Below, one piece after another: positions 1 to 12,400 of a DNA stretch of 64,000 bases. The notes under the pieces are model-generated. The model saw only the letters and a program-made list of their open reading frames with translations, was not told the DNA's origin and did not search any database. The stretch lies in the NCBI GenBank assembly GCA_963920575.1, contig OY986968.1, positions 5,449,485 through 5,513,484 on the forward strand. Reading direction: 5' to 3'. The position numbers were made by a program, and so were the translations under genes. This DNA is from Narthecium ossifragum (Eukaryota; Streptophyta; Magnoliopsida; Dioscoreales; Nartheciaceae). Numbering within the stretch: the stretch's first letter is position 1; the number at the start of each line of letters is the position of its first letter.

Positions 1-95
1 ACATAGCCTATCCTATGTGTCTTCAAGGCCTTCATTCCTAGCAAATTTAAAGATGAATATAAAATCTGCAAACAATGATCAGCACCTCCAGCCAA

Positions 96-341
96 TCATG
101 ACAGACCTTCGTTCGTAGAGACCAAATAAAAAATCCTTCGAACCACAGGAGAAAGAATTAAGACATGCGGAATTGACTCCGGCTCTAAATTACACCTTGG
201 GCACAAACGATCTGTAGCCTTCCATGGAGAACTCGCCGGATGAAATGGTGGATCCTCAGACCCACGGGCAATGACCATGCAGCCTCCACTTCCAAACACC
301 CATCTCCATCGATCATGAGCACCCACCTGTGTAGAACACAC
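96..341 (-). pseudogene. LINE relic, zf-RVT-type C-terminal fragment
   Basis: The minus-strand frame carries a Cys/His segment (DRLCPRCNLEPESIPHVL) typical of the zf-RVT zinc-binding region that follows reverse transcriptase in plant L1-type LINEs. The second LINE in this window has a related one (DRDCPGCRKAP) near 6250. Further upstream on the minus strand, about 342–560, frames are broken and only vaguely LINE-like. No complete reading frame or poly(A) tail is visible, and the element may run off the left edge. I treat it as a decayed LINE fragment, not a host gene. Confidence 0.6.
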
Positions 342-1068
342 CTTCTATCCCATCCTCATCAGTCAAAAATCTCCTACCTACCCTCACATCATCAAGTTGC
401 TCGGAAAATACCAGGATATCTAATAAGAGCCTCATCAGTAACCTAGACATCATAGAGAAAACTGATTTTACTATCCCTGCCTCTGCCTGGAGAACAAAAT
501 AGCGCCTTTCTCAGAGAGAGACAGAGAAGTTGCTCAGCAACTCCTCACCGATCGAGAAGGCTAGGAGCGTTTAGATAATAGAGAATCCAAATACAATCAT
601 AGATAGCACTTTATAAATTATATACATGACCACAAGAGAAAAAGCATAGAGATAATTGAAGAAGTCGGTCAATAGAATTCCATCATTTTCTAATTTCAAC
701 CCATCATCAATAGAATTCCATCTCCCAAACCACCCAACGTACGCGCCTTGAAGAGGTCGGTCAGCCAAATAGCCAATACAATACGATAAGAGTCGTTGCC
801 CCCAAAGGATGAACACAATCTACACTGAAGTTAGATACCTGTTGGATTTCAATTACTCTATTGGATAATATGCAACTTCTCAATCTTTACAGCAGCAAAG
901 AAATGGACAGGAAGTTACACTTCTGTGGACATATATAGAACAGCCCTTTATCTCCTGTTGCATGTAGCATGTTTGAATAAAATCCAAGTTAAAAGAGATC
1001 TTATAGGATTGTTGGCGTTCCTTCCTGCTTTTAGTTCTGAAGTGGTTTCTTCTGGTGATCGGTGAACA
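342..1068. other. Intergenic stretch and 5' flank of the BRO1-domain gene
   Basis: No recognised gene lies here. A minus-strand frame at 571–816 is open for 81 codons but matches no family I know. A 16-bp direct repeat (TCAATAGAATTCCATC) occurs near 669 and 707. The last 200 bp before the ATG at 1069 should contain the promoter and 5' UTR of the downstream gene. I see no convincing TATA box. Confidence 0.35.
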
Positions 1069-3696
1069 ATGCTACTGGCTTTCCAGGGTGGGAAACAGCT
1101 TAGGACCAAGAAGGTGAGTGCTTGTTTGGCTTTATACTTTGTTCAACTGTAGACTATGTATCAATGAATCTTTATGGCAAGCAAATGATCTGCTTTATTG
1201 TGGTGGATTGATACTTGTTAGCATTTAGACAATGTGCAATAGTTATGAAAATTCTCAGTTTTGATATGTTTGATAGATTATTTTTGAAAATGTACTCCAT
1301 GCACGTGATTCTGGCACGCTTGAGCAATTAAAAGAACTAAGCTCCAGGCGAAGAGCTGTTGAGGAGTCTATTAATAGGACCAGTCCAATGACACAGGCAC
1401 TTGCTAGAGAAATGGCTGGAGGGCTGATTTCTAAAGCTGAACAGGTTTTCTGTTGGAAATTTTTTCCGCATCTCTCTTGCTTTAATAATTACTATAATGT
1501 GATTCATCTCCAACACCCCAGGATTTACAAAACTTGGAATGCTACTTGCCTCTCTTGGAAAACCTAATACTGCAAATCAACTCAATTCCAGAATCCTCTA
1601 AGAGGAAGAAGTACATCTCAAATCTTAAGCTAAGATGGTCCAGCTCCCTGAATTCATCTTCTCCTCTGTTAGAGTTCGTGGGTCCAGAGTTCTATATCGT
1701 CGATAACCTGCATTTTGATCTCAGAATGAATCTTTTCCTTTTTGGAGTAATATTACGAGAGAGGGCCTTTGAAACTTTACCAACAGGTAGGAATCTTTTC
1801 CACGTCTGTTTTATTAAATGAATCTGCCTATATCTTATCTTCTTCTGTTTTACATTGCTTGATTGCAGACCTAGTGGAAACTGCCATTATTTTCAGGAAA
1901 GCCGCAGGAGTTTACGCCTATATGGCTGAGGAGGTCCTACCCCCTCTAGTGCCGTCCTTGCCAAAGGAAAGACCAGCAGAAGTAACATCATCTTTGTGTT
2001 CTGTGATGAGCATAATTTGTTTGGCCGATGCACAGGTTATATTTTTTTCCCTTCTCTTATTGTGGTTTTTTGAGATGATAGGTCGATATGTAACAATCGA
2101 GAATTGAAGAAATATGCAGCATAGTGTGCAATAATTCATTTTATGGAAAATTGTAATTTGTTTTGAGGAATGAGCTTGCTATGTATGCACGAAGTCCTTT
2201 TTTGTTCTATTCTTCAATGATAAGTACTTCAAGGGAAACCACAGTCTCCTTTTTTTCTGACATGATTTTGCTTATTACTGTGCAGTTATGGTTTTGTTAA
2301 TTAGCTGAAGTATTTCCCCTTGTTTGACAAAACAAGTACTTATATACAGGAATTACAGATATAAAACCAGCTCAATATCGATAATCGCATCGCTCTAGCA
2401 GTCCACTAATATTGCTTTTTTGGCATCAGTGGCATAACTTTTGTTCACGATGACTTATTCTCTTGGCATTCATTGTTTCTGGCATTGTGACTCTAAAACA
2501 GGCTGTAACTGCTAAGAAAGCTGAAGAAAAGGGTATTAGCGCTATGCTTTTATCGAAGTTACACTATGGGGTAACTCTTATACTTCAGGAGGCAACTTCT
2601 GTCATAAAATCAAATGGGAGAGAATGGCATAGTGTTTCAACAAAGCTTACGGTATGCACTTCTTTAACCTGAAGCATCGGCATTTCTTGTTTTTATTTCC
2701 ATTTACTCCAAAGAGAAAAAATAGCCTTTCGTTCAAACAGATGGAAGGCATATAGGGAAACAACTTTGATGCTTGTATGAATCTTTTATGCTTACACTTT
2801 GATATAGACAAGTGTCGGGACACAAGCGCATAGGCGGTGATCAAGGATAGAAGCATTTTGTGAAATGACATTGGGTTCAAAGCCCACCAGTACGTGGGGA
2901 ACCATAAAAGGGCATTTGCCCAGCTTCCCATTACGAGGAGCTAGCAGGTTGACATCTACATAGACTTTGATCAGGTATAAGGTATCCTAAGCTAAGGAGG
3001 GGAAAGGCTCAACTACTAAGAAAAAAGAAAAACAAATTGCTATTTCCTGCGATAAAGCCGAGTTGTGATTCGACCACAAATCACATCAAAGTTCATAGTT
3101 GTTGTGTGTTCAAATCAGCTTTTCTTCTTGCATCCTTCCTACAGTTTCCATAATAAGGAAATAGAGTAGACATTGGACATTGAGATACCTCTAAGCTCTT
3201 CGTTCATTCATTTAAGTGCTTTTTGTCATTTGGTTGGTATATATGAGACTTGTTATCTCCAAATATTTCGCTGTGATCTTTCTTCTCTTCCATTTTCATT
3301 CTTTTTTATTAGCGTGCATACGGAAATCATTAGCCTTCTTTGCAGGAACTCATCTCTACATGTAGCATACTACACGGATTGAGAAGCCAAAGGTGTCTGG
3401 CACAAGACCTGAGAGGTCAAGACCAAATTGGCACTGCTATTTCTGTTCTACGTCGCGCTGTGGGCAATGCTAAGAAGGCCAAAGCTCCCCAGAATGAATC
3501 ATGGAAAGCCATATTCACTGAAGAGCTGAACGATGCCGCCGTGATGATCAAGAAGTTTGAGCGCGAGAATGATTTCGTGTGGCGCGAGAAAATCTCTGAT
3601 ACTGACTTGTTGCCTGTAGTTGAGGGAAAGATCATCGTGAATGCTATAAAGTATGAGCCGCAAAGATGGGAGAGGGCATTGATGTTTGAGTTGTGA
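1069..3696 (+). CDS. BRO1-domain protein (BROX/ALIX-like, ESCRT-associated family)
   Basis: Six exons join in frame with GT–AG introns: 1069–1113, 1277–1444, 1522–1786, 1869–2035, 2502–2651 and 3346–3696, giving 381 aa. The product resembles the plant 'endosomal targeting BRO1-like domain' proteins (At1g73390 type). It begins MLLAFQGGKQLRTKK and continues with a helical segment (TLEQLKELSSRRRAVEES), then LECYLPLLENLILQI, FDLRMNLFLFGVILRERA and AYMAEEVLPPLVPSLP, and ends WERALMFEL. The family's BRO1 domain is a curved helical-repeat domain that binds ESCRT-III subunits in ALIX and Bro1, so a role at endosomes is inferred from the family. There is no signal peptide or membrane segment. The length is close to that of the family and no frame breaks are seen. 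Intron 5 carries a SINE-like insert, and a LINE begins about 0.4 kb downstream. Confidence 0.88.
2816..3036 (+). mobile_element. Probable tRNA-derived SINE in intron 5 of the BRO1 gene
   Basis: The segment contains a B-box-like GGGTTCAAAGCCC near 2873 and ends in an A-rich tail with interspersed G (about 3020–3036). Its layout resembles the better-supported SINE at 32486–32607. The A box is weak and I could not find a clear target duplication, so this is a tentative call. Confidence 0.45.
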
Positions 3697-4012
3697 GCTT
3701 CATGTGGATGAATGTGTGCTTCAGGAAGGAATCTACTCATGCTGTAGAGTTCTCTCTCTTTTTTGATCTTCATTTGCTCATCTGTGACGCAGCTCAGCAG
3801 GAGACCAATTGCGAAGGAGATGCCAAGAAATTTGATTTCAAGGTTAAATGGTTGCTCTCCTGTATTGCTGTTTTCTTCATTTCTTTCCTTTTGTTTGCTG
3901 ATGGCAAATTTAGTTATCCGCTCTTCTCAATATAACCATCTTCTTAGTATGGAAACTGGCATTTATTTATTTTTAAACTGAAAATTGGGGATAATCTTTC
4001 CAACAAAGTCCC

Positions 4013-4045
4013 TAGTACTAGGATGAGTGATCTCTGGGAAGTCCT
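4013..4045 (+). repeat. 5S-rRNA-like fragment (box C region)
   Basis: TAGTACTAGGATGAGTGATC followed by TCTGGGAAGTCCT matches the 3' half of plant 5S rRNA, including the internal promoter C box (consensus GGATGGGTGACC), with about three differences over 34 nt. The 5' half of 5S is absent. An A/T-rich tail (TAATAATAATAAAAATAAAA) follows about 20 bp later. It is probably a relic of a 5S-derived SINE or of a Cassandra-type TRIM LTR, not a functional 5S gene. Confidence 0.6.
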
Positions 4046-4089
4046 AAAGACGGGATTAAATGCTCAACTAATAATAATAAAAATAAAAA

Positions 4090-6407
4090 TCCCATTGCGA
4101 CTTACAAGCAATCATCTAAGGTTAGGGAAGTTGCGGATGCTAACGGAGTCCCATCACTGAACAAAGTCAGATGGGGGCTATCTTTGTGAAATATTATTCA
4201 AAGTTATGGACTCCGGACCCAGGAGGGGGTACTCATATTGAACTGCCGGCCCTTCCCACTATTGATGAAGATGTCTACAGATTGCTGGAGGGTAACATCA
4301 GTGTTGTTGAGGTCAAAGATGTGGTTGCTAGTATGATGAAGGAGAGATGCCCCGGACTAGATGACATACCTGCCGAATTCTACAACCTACACTGGGGTCT
4401 TGTCGGCACTTATCTTGTGGACCTCATTCGTGGTTTCTTTCGCTATTCTCGGCTCCCGCTCAGCTGGAATGAAACTTTGATCTCATTCATTCCTAAATGC
4501 AAATTTCCCAAGATCGTGAAAGATTACATGCCTATCAGCCTGTGTAATGTAGGGTATAGAATTGTTACTACTATCTTAGCAAAGATGCTAAGGTTGGTGT
4601 TTGACGGTCTCATTGGTCTTTAGCAGTCTGCATTTCTTTTAGAGAGATGTATCCATGACAATATCGACGCCACCAAAGAGATCCTACATTCTATGCATGC
4701 TGCTCCAAAGACAAAATGTTTGATGGTTCTCAAGGTTGACCTTCGCTCAGCCTTTGATCGTGTTAGATGAGACTTTTTGTGAAGGGTGTTGATTGCAATG
4801 TGGTTTCCGTCGAGGTGGATTGGGTGGGTGATGACCTGTGTAGAAGATCCGAGGTTCTCATTTATCTTGAATGGGAGTTTGCATGGTCTTTTGAGTTCTA
4901 CTTGTGGCCTACGCCAGGGTGACCCGTCATCGCCGTACTTGTTCGTGATAGTTCAGGAGGTTTTGTCAAGATTACTGAAAAATCCGATTTCAGGTATCGA
5001 AGGGCTCACCTTTGCCAAGTCTGATTTTGGCATTTCCCATCTATTCTACGCCGATGATTGTTTGGTTGTTTCTAACGCCAAGTGCTTGGAAGCTCGAAAG
5101 CACAAGCAAATTCTTCTGGCCTTCAAGGATTTATCTGGTCTGGAGATGAATGTCCTTAAGTCCAGTGTCAGATTCTCGCCTAGTACATCGAATGATCGCA
5201 GGACTATCATTTGTGGTATTCTTTGGCTAGTTGAGGCTGGCGGCCCTTGGACTTACCTTGGAGCTCTGCTCACCCATGGGAAGGTCAAATCTACATACTT
5301 GATGGCTCCAATTGACAAGTTGATTAATCGCGTGCTTTCTTGGCAAGGTAAAATGATCTCGGACCTGGGGAGGCTTGTACTTCTCAAATCAGTTTTGCAA
5401 GTGATTTCTGGATTTGTGATGGCTACCACTCAATTGTCGGCTGCAATTATCAAAAAGCTATCTTGGATTTGTAGGGACTTTCTTTGGAATAGTTGGCGAT
5501 CCAGAGTTAGCACTGTGGCTTGGAAAGAAGTGTGTATGCCTAAGGAAGCAGGGCGTTTAGACGTCAAAGATTTTAATTTGTGGCAGATAGCTTTGAAAAT
5601 AAAGAGGGTTGTTTCTTTTCTAAATGATGACCATAACATCTAGAAACTTCTTGCTAAGACAAAGTACCATTGGGTGGGCTCTCTCTCCCTACAGTTAGAG
5701 GATTGTATGCTTTCGCGTCGCACTGTATGCTTTCGTGTCGTCGCACTGGAGGTACATTTGTTTGGTTGTAGATGAAGTGAGGAAAGAATTATGTTGGGAA
5801 ATTGACATGCATAGTAGTGTCAATGTGATGTTCGATGCATGGATCGGCGAGGACCCTTTGATCAGATGCCTAATTATTTCGATGTCTCAGCTGGGCTTGA
5901 GAACAAGGTAGTTGGGGGCTTTCAAGTGTGGACTGGTTGGCAAGTGAGTGAGCTAAGGAAGGTCTTCCACCCATCCTTGTGCGGGCTAATTTTGCAGACT
6001 GGCAAAAGCAATAATGTAGGTGTGGCCCGTTGGATGTTCAATGGTCCAAGTAAGGTCTCGATAGCATCGGCTTACCTATTGGCTCTTCGTGAAAAGTTTC
6101 CTTTACAGGTTTTAAAGGCCGAAGACCGGACATGGTCCAACATTTTGCGGCTTAGTGTTGGACCACGCATCAAACGTTTTGTGTGGCGAATTCTAAAAGG
6201 AAGGTTACCAGTCAAGAAGGTTCTTCGGAGGTTTTGTATGGCGACTGATCGTGATTGTCCCGGGTGCAGGAAGGCCCCGAGACCATCGAACATGCCCTCT
6301 TCAGTTGTCCTTTTGTGCTACATGTTTTTCAGCGGATTGCATTGATGGAAGGCTTGGTGTTGCCTAGATAGGATCTTGAGGTGTTGTTGGAGCTTCTTGT
6401 CAATTCT
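4090..6407 (+). mobile_element. Degenerate L1-type LINE, reverse transcriptase to zf-RVT
   Basis: Three disrupted frames (4171–4623, 4786–5643 and 5839–6345) together follow a plant L1-type LINE ORF2. An N-terminal RT part contains PISLCNVGYRIVTTILAKML. A palm part contains LRQGDPSSPYLF and the catalytic FYADDCLVV box near 5045–5070. After a thumb region comes a zf-RVT segment (DRDCPGCRKAP). In-frame stops (for example near 4621 and 5641) and a frame change near 6280 make it inactive. The endonuclease and ORF1 are not seen, so the copy is 5'-truncated. It is interrupted at 6408 by an LTR. Its 3' end probably resumes at about 8880–9055. Confidence 0.85.
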
Positions 6408-6984
6408 TGTTGATGAGATATTATTGGCCCTAATGACATTTTGATTATATTTTGATGATGTCAATATGTTCTTAAATGTTTAAATATATATGTGATAAAA
6501 TATATGTTGATAACAAGCTTTAACTTTCATATTTTAGCTATTAGTGGAGTTCACGGATGATGCGCCAATGCATCCGTGGAGCTCACGGATGATGCGTGGA
6601 TGCATCCGTGGGATGCGACGGTCGATCCACAGATCGACCGTGGGGCTTTTATGAAGAAAAGTAAGTTGCGACGGTCAATCGGTGCATCGACCGTGGGAAA
6701 CGTTTTTCTTGACAGAGCCTGACGAACGATGTCACGGACGATGCGACGGTCGACCGTGACGCTTGACTGTCGATAGGTGGATCGACCGTGGCTCAAGAAA
6801 TCCTGGTGGACGATGTCACGGACGATGCGACGGTCGACCGTGAGCCCAAAAACTAGCGATTAAAGAGCCGTTGCAGAAGCAAAAAATAGCCATTGGAACC
6901 TATTTTTTGAGGCCCTAAAGCTTAAGTATATAAGAGAAGATAAACTTGAAAAAAGACTAAGGGAGATATTAGTTTACATTGTAA
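6408..6984 (+). repeat. Partial copia-type (SIRE/Maximus-like) LTR, running into an assembly gap
   Basis: The LTR starts with TGTTGATGAGATATTATTGG inside the LINE. Its early sequence (TTTTGATGATGTCAATATG) is of the kind found at the start of SIRE-like copia LTRs. A TATA box lies at 6927–6933. The interval 6541–6850 is packed with hairpin-forming palindromes. The clearest is CGGTCGATC (6619–6627), a four-base loop and GATCGACCG (6632–6640); others are CACGGATGATGC…GCATCCGTG units. The 3' end is lost in the gap at 6985–7184. The LTR may be solo. Confidence 0.6.
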
Positions 6985-7184
6985 NNNNNNNNNNNNNNNN
7001 NNNNNNNNNNNNNNNNNNNNNNNNNNNNNNNNNNNNNNNNNNNNNNNNNNNNNNNNNNNNNNNNNNNNNNNNNNNNNNNNNNNNNNNNNNNNNNNNNNNN
7101 NNNNNNNNNNNNNNNNNNNNNNNNNNNNNNNNNNNNNNNNNNNNNNNNNNNNNNNNNNNNNNNNNNNNNNNNNNNNNNNNNNNN
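6985..7184. other. Assembly gap (200 N)
   Basis: Exactly 200 unknown bases, probably a placeholder of arbitrary size. It hides the junction between the copia-like LTR on the left and the oppositely oriented LTR on the right. Confidence 0.99.
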
Positions 7185-8874
7185 AAAAAAGTAAACCACG
7201 ACGAGGATCACACCGACTCTAAGCGCTCCTAGAGGTGTGCCCAATAGGGATTTCAGTGCATCTCCAATGCAACCCAAACCCCAATACTGGTGAGAAACCA
7301 CCCTAACACGTAACAGTATTTAAACCACCTTAAGCCTTGGCACAAGAGAAAAAGCACGACCTCTAAACCTCAAACATTATAATCTGTAGCCAGCTAAACA
7401 ATTACCTCGATAAAGCAATGATTACAGTAACAATCTCTCCTTAAACCTTTTTACCCAGCCTCGGTCCTAAGGCTAGATCCGAGTTGCCCGAGCCCTTGGA
7501 TCGGCGATCAACCCATCACCCACGCCCTAGCCTAATGCTTCTAATGCAATCAAATGTATGCAACGTTCAAGCACAAATATAAAAGTATGAGCATGCAACA
7601 ATATGCCAAATAATATACAAGTCTGGGCGTAGCCTACAGCTCGCCAAAAGGGTATACATAGCGATGGTCTTAGGAAAGCGAAAATATTTATTCTACACAT
7701 CCCAAGGGACGTAACCCCCTTGGTTCACCCACATGCCACGCACAGGGCCTACACATATATAATACCATATAATAATGAAAAGCTTGATTTATCGAATTAA
7801 AGCAAACAAACTACTAAATTCGAAAAATTATAACTTCCAATCTAACCGTCCGATTGACGTGAAACTTGATATGCCCACTCAATGAGATACCCTGAATCAC
7901 ATATCTAAAGATCGGATCAATCAGATAGAGAAAAAAGACTTAATTTCACTAATTAAACTGACAGCTCTGTTCTGCACAACCTGGCAATTTAATTCACAAT
8001 AAATCGTAAATAAATCCAAAAAATGTGAAACCAGTTGGAATCGAAAACTAACTCAGAGATCTACAACTTTTATGTTAAAAATCAACTAAGATCATGCACG
8101 TATAAGCCAGAAAACAAGCTGGAACATAACCATTTTTGCTAGAATAGAAATTCGATTAAAATCCGGGAAAAACTTGCATTAATCCAACTTAAATCCAAAT
8201 CAAATCATTCCAAACTTCAATTAGATATTAAATACACCTAGGAGCATCATCTAGCATAGTTTAATTAAAGAAAAAAGCAGTTAATCAACAAAGAACTGCA
8301 AAATTAGGCTAAATGAAGACCTAACTACACTTAATCTATGTTTAATCCTTGATTAACTGTGCTTGGAAGGTATGGATCTGCTCCTCCCCTTGCCGCTGAC
8401 CTCTCCAAGCCTCTGGAACAGCCTCCCACGCGAAACCCTAGCCTCAGCGGAGAGAAGAAGGAAGAAGAAGAAAAGACAAAAACAGAAATGCTCGTGGCTT
8501 TATATAAGCCCGAGTCCATCGGACTAGGCTGGTTCATGTCCTTATCCGGACACGTCAACGTCGGTGCCGACCCTGAAACCGATCGATCATCCCCAGGACC
8601 GATCGATCGTCCCTGGGCTGACAGTTGTCTCAAAAAACCAGTTGTCACGCTCGAGCCCGGATCTTTCAATCTCAAGCTCATCTAAGGTTCTAACAAGCAC
8701 ATAAATCATTCAAGGGTTGTGTGTGCACAACGCGGGTGTGAAACCGACCGTCAAGAAGCAATTTATCAAATTGTCCTTGGGGTCTTCGCGATCAACCCAA
8801 TCGCGAAACAAGGCCAACATAGCCAAACCCTCGACCTAAAACGCTCGGATCGGCTTGGAAGAACGGGTCCTCAC
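7185..8874 (-). repeat. LTR of the TGTCRCGCC-type family, minus orientation
   Basis: The right end (AGAACGGGTCCTCAC at 8860–8874) and the sub-terminal block with TGTGTGCACAACGCGGGTGT near 8718–8737 match the ends of the LTRs at 23442–25011 and 60987–63981. A TATA box on the minus strand (8499–8507) is followed by a CT-rich leader, so the LTR reads leftwards. Two GATCGATC boxes (8581 and 8601, 20 bp apart) lie about 75 bp upstream of that TATA. The left end is in the assembly gap. No internal retroelement genes are present. Confidence 0.65.
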
Positions 8875-8879
8875 CGTGT

Positions 8880-9055
8880 CCTTTTTGCATATCCCCGGGC
8901 TTAGCAATTGTGTAGCGGATAGCATCGCCCGCTACTATCGATGGCTCCAAATGAGTTTTGTTTGGTCGAGTGTTGATGGGCCTGCGGCCCTTGATTGAAT
9001 TCGCTAGTGTGTTGTAACTCTCAGCCTTTTGGCTCATCTAACCAAAAAAAAAAAA
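8880..9055 (+). mobile_element. 3' end of the interrupted LINE, with poly(A)
   Basis: The short frame around GTTGATGGGCCTGCGGCCC reads like the end of a LINE RNase H region. It is followed by a 3' UTR and a 12-base A run at 9044–9055. Orientation and position fit the LINE that breaks off at 6407, so the two are probably one element split by LTR insertions. Most of the RNase H region is missing. Confidence 0.55.
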
Positions 9056-9399
9056 TTGCTTAATATGTTGATGAATGTTGTAATCAACACACTGAAGGAC
9101 GAGGATGGATCCTGCCTTCAATTTACGACTTGCTGGGAATGACCACTACAAAAGCATTCAACAAATTCAGATATCCAGAACAAAACCTTTGCCTCAACCA
9201 TATAGCCTAATGCAGCCTCAATGAGAATATAGGTAGAGATCAAGAACCAAGAATCTTGTTGCAGCGATGTTTAATGTACATTAGTATTCTCAATGAAAGT
9301 ACAAAAGTATAAAAAAGAAAACAGAAATTAAGTTTCAATAAAAGTAACAGATTAGGCTCAATATTTCATTCATTGTTTATTTTCATCTGTATATAATCT

Positions 9400-9427
9400 T
9401 TTTTGTTTGATTAGTTGAGCCATCTGA
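9400..9427 (-). mobile_element. Ultra-short LINE 3'-end insertion (28 bp) with 9-bp target duplication
   Basis: The 28-bp insert is a T-rich start followed by GATTAGTTGAGCC. The same sequence starts the LINE copy at 16256. It is flanked on both sides by ATATAATCT (9391–9399 and 9428–9436). The duplicated copy of this locus near 14380 has a single, uninterrupted version of the site. The insert lies about 20 bp past the stop codon of the metallo-beta-lactamase gene, in its probable 3' UTR. Confidence 0.7.
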
Positions 9428-9446
9428 ATATAATCTAAAACTCACA

Positions 9447-12400
9447 TTATGTAGTACTTGGAGACAGAGAGATCTCAAGTGGTACGCCAGGTGTAGGCTC
9501 CAACACCTGCGCATGGGGAAGTTCTAGCGACGAGAGTTCCTGCACAACCAGTATTTGCACTAGAGTAAATTGGTGACAAGATGACTTCATTTGGAGAAGT
9601 ATGAACAATACTTGATACAAATTAAAAGGTATCTAAATGAATAGATTTCCACATTCTAGGATTTTGATGGTGTAAGCAGATTGCGTGCAAGGTTTTTCTA
9701 TTAAACTTACTGTTCTTAGTAAAAATGAACAAAAAACTTTCAGACATTTCCCTAAGCACAGATAAACTTAAAACATCTAAGCATAAAAGACCATCAACCT
9801 TGCAAGGATAAACATGCAGATCACTCAACAAGAAAAGGAAACAAGCACCAAGAGCACGGGCAATAGTCAAAATCCTTTTATGTGGAAAAGGCTCTCAATA
9901 GGAAATAAAGTACCAACCCAATTTCTAGGGCCATCAACCAAGCACTAAAAAAATGTTACGGTTAACAAGTCTTACAACCCCTGCGTCTATATTTCACGCA
10001 ATGGTCTGCTTGTTCTATGCCGTCTGTATGCCAAACCATCTATCTCAAAGCACTTTCTTCTTTAAGGTCGGACGTCATAAAACTTTTATTTGTATGGACG
10101 ATGCTCCAAGCTCCTTCCTCATGATGGATCTTCTCTGTACCAATTTTAAGTTTTTCAACGAGTAAAAGAAGTTTGATGATCCATTGCAAAAAGGCAATTT
10201 GAGGATGTAAAGAGTATCCATATCATGACCCACAGATTTTTTGAAGTTCCACATATAACACTATGATGGCTATAAATAGCGTTTTCTAGAAGCATTTTGA
10301 AAATTCACCTCAAAAGTTCTCCAAGTGACGTATTTTCAATTGAAATTTACCTAGCCACTGAAAAGCATTCTAAATGTGTCATCACTACAAAGGAAAGATT
10401 CACTCAACTGGGCCTCATTTATTTCCTTTCCATGTAGATATTGTAGAGAGAGAACATTGAAGAGCCTTGTGATTACCTTTCTTACTTTTTTTTTTGTCAT
10501 TTTCCTTGGAAAAACTCCCATTACTAACACATAGATGGTAACATATCATAGAGTATGTTATATTAGATTATACCTTTAAGATAGACAAAATATATACAGG
10601 TAGAAAACAATATCAAATTGCAGTTCAGAAAATTTCAGTTTCAAGGTATAGATAGAAAAACCTAACCTTAAAGGATTCTATTGTGCCCTCAGAGAAGAGA
10701 ATCCTTGAGAGAATCCCCTTGGTATCAAGATCACCATTGTTCATAGGAATTATATACCTTAGAGATCAGAAGTTCAAATACAAGTTAAACATCAATAAGG
10801 TGATGAGGATTTATGCTAAATATAAAGCCATACTTTGCTTGGAGCAACTTAGCTAGCTGAACTGCATCTTCTTGTCCAGATACTAAAGTGAATGCAGGAA
10901 GCAGTTGTTTTATAACTGGCGTGATGACTATATCTGCCTGGTACTTCTCCAGAAAGACACTGTTGTACACACAGTGTGGTTCATAGTAAAGAGTTGACTG
11001 ACTTTTACTGGATGTAACAATGTACCTGTATAGACACAGAGGGCCAAAATCTTTATTGTATCACATGAACTCGAAAATGTGTGTTTGTTGTTACTGAAAT
11101 TAAATACAGTATTGATTTGAGCAACCAACATAAAAGGGTGCTTACAATACAAAATTGCATTACTAAGGACTACAGGCTTACCCATTTTCTGGCCGCTGCC
11201 AAGGAGGCCCTAAAATAGGACCAGCAGTAGCTGAAACATGGACCTTTGCATCATTTTTCCCTGTAATATCATAGCTTTGACCAGGCTCTAAATACGTAAT
11301 CTACAAAAAAACAGCCTGCACTAATATCAGAATGTGGAATGCCAGAATATTAGCTTCAAGAAGTGTTTCAGCTGTGACAATCAAGCACAAAGAATAAGGT
11401 AAAGACAAAGATAGTCAGTACATTCCCAAACTATGGATTACATCTATATTGGGGAGCTCAACCTATAAACCATTCAATCCTCTAGGAGTTCCAAATTCTT
11501 ATCAGCTTCTAACCAGCCAGATCCGGTTGACACATAAGTCAATATTTGTATTGACCCCATTAGCTTTCGATAACCCTTTATATGACTGGTTTTGTTTTGT
11601 TAAGAGACTTGACTGATAGATTTCATCTTCTTCCTCATTCCCCTCTGAAAACAAACTTCTCTCTTATCTCTGTGATTTTATCTATTGATTGAGAAGTGTC
11701 TATTCATCGTGAGGTCCCACTGACCCGTGCCACCAAATTGGTTGTATCTTGGAAACCATACAACGGTCAATCTTGCATATGGGGGCATATGTGGTTTTCA
11801 AGGCCGAGTGCATAGCACTCCTCCTAAACTCCTTTTTTAAACACAATTTCATCTTTTTTTTAATCTAAATTTGACAGATATATTTCCAACAATGTATGCA
11901 TCAGCAGCCCACGCATATACCTTAAATTTCCTATTATACAACTCATTCAAAACCAAAATAATAGTTTAGGAATGACTTAGCTGTACAGCATATTGATCCA
12001 ATTAAAACAGAGTAATAAGATGAAATTATTTCATAATTTTTCACCATTAAATAGAAGAGAAAACAAGTCTTACATTGCGAAAGAGAGGTCCCAATATGGC
12101 CTCGGCATTCGGCGTAGCAACCACCGGCAAATCAGGACGCATCTTCGAAAGCGGAGTGAGCGTCTTCACATGGCAGTGGTCGTCAAGGCTTTGTGTGATC
12201 AGCAAACAATCCAATTCAGGGAGCTCCTCCAGCTTTTGCAATCGAAATCAACAACACAGCAATCAATAAAAAAAAAAGATCAATCGCATATAACCACAAA
12301 AACAAGAGCAATAATTTGGATAGGAGAATTACACGGAAGTTCTTCAGGAACTTCTTGGCGCTGTCGTAGAGCCACGGGATCCCAAAATCCAAGTTGCCAA

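Noticed and set aside
571..816. Minus-strand 81-codon frame with hydrophobic stretch
   Set aside because: No recognisable family, no start context, and adjacent to LINE debris; too short to claim as a gene.
4013..4045. Functional 5S rRNA gene
   Set aside because: Only the 3' half is present, with changes in the C box and no terminator context.
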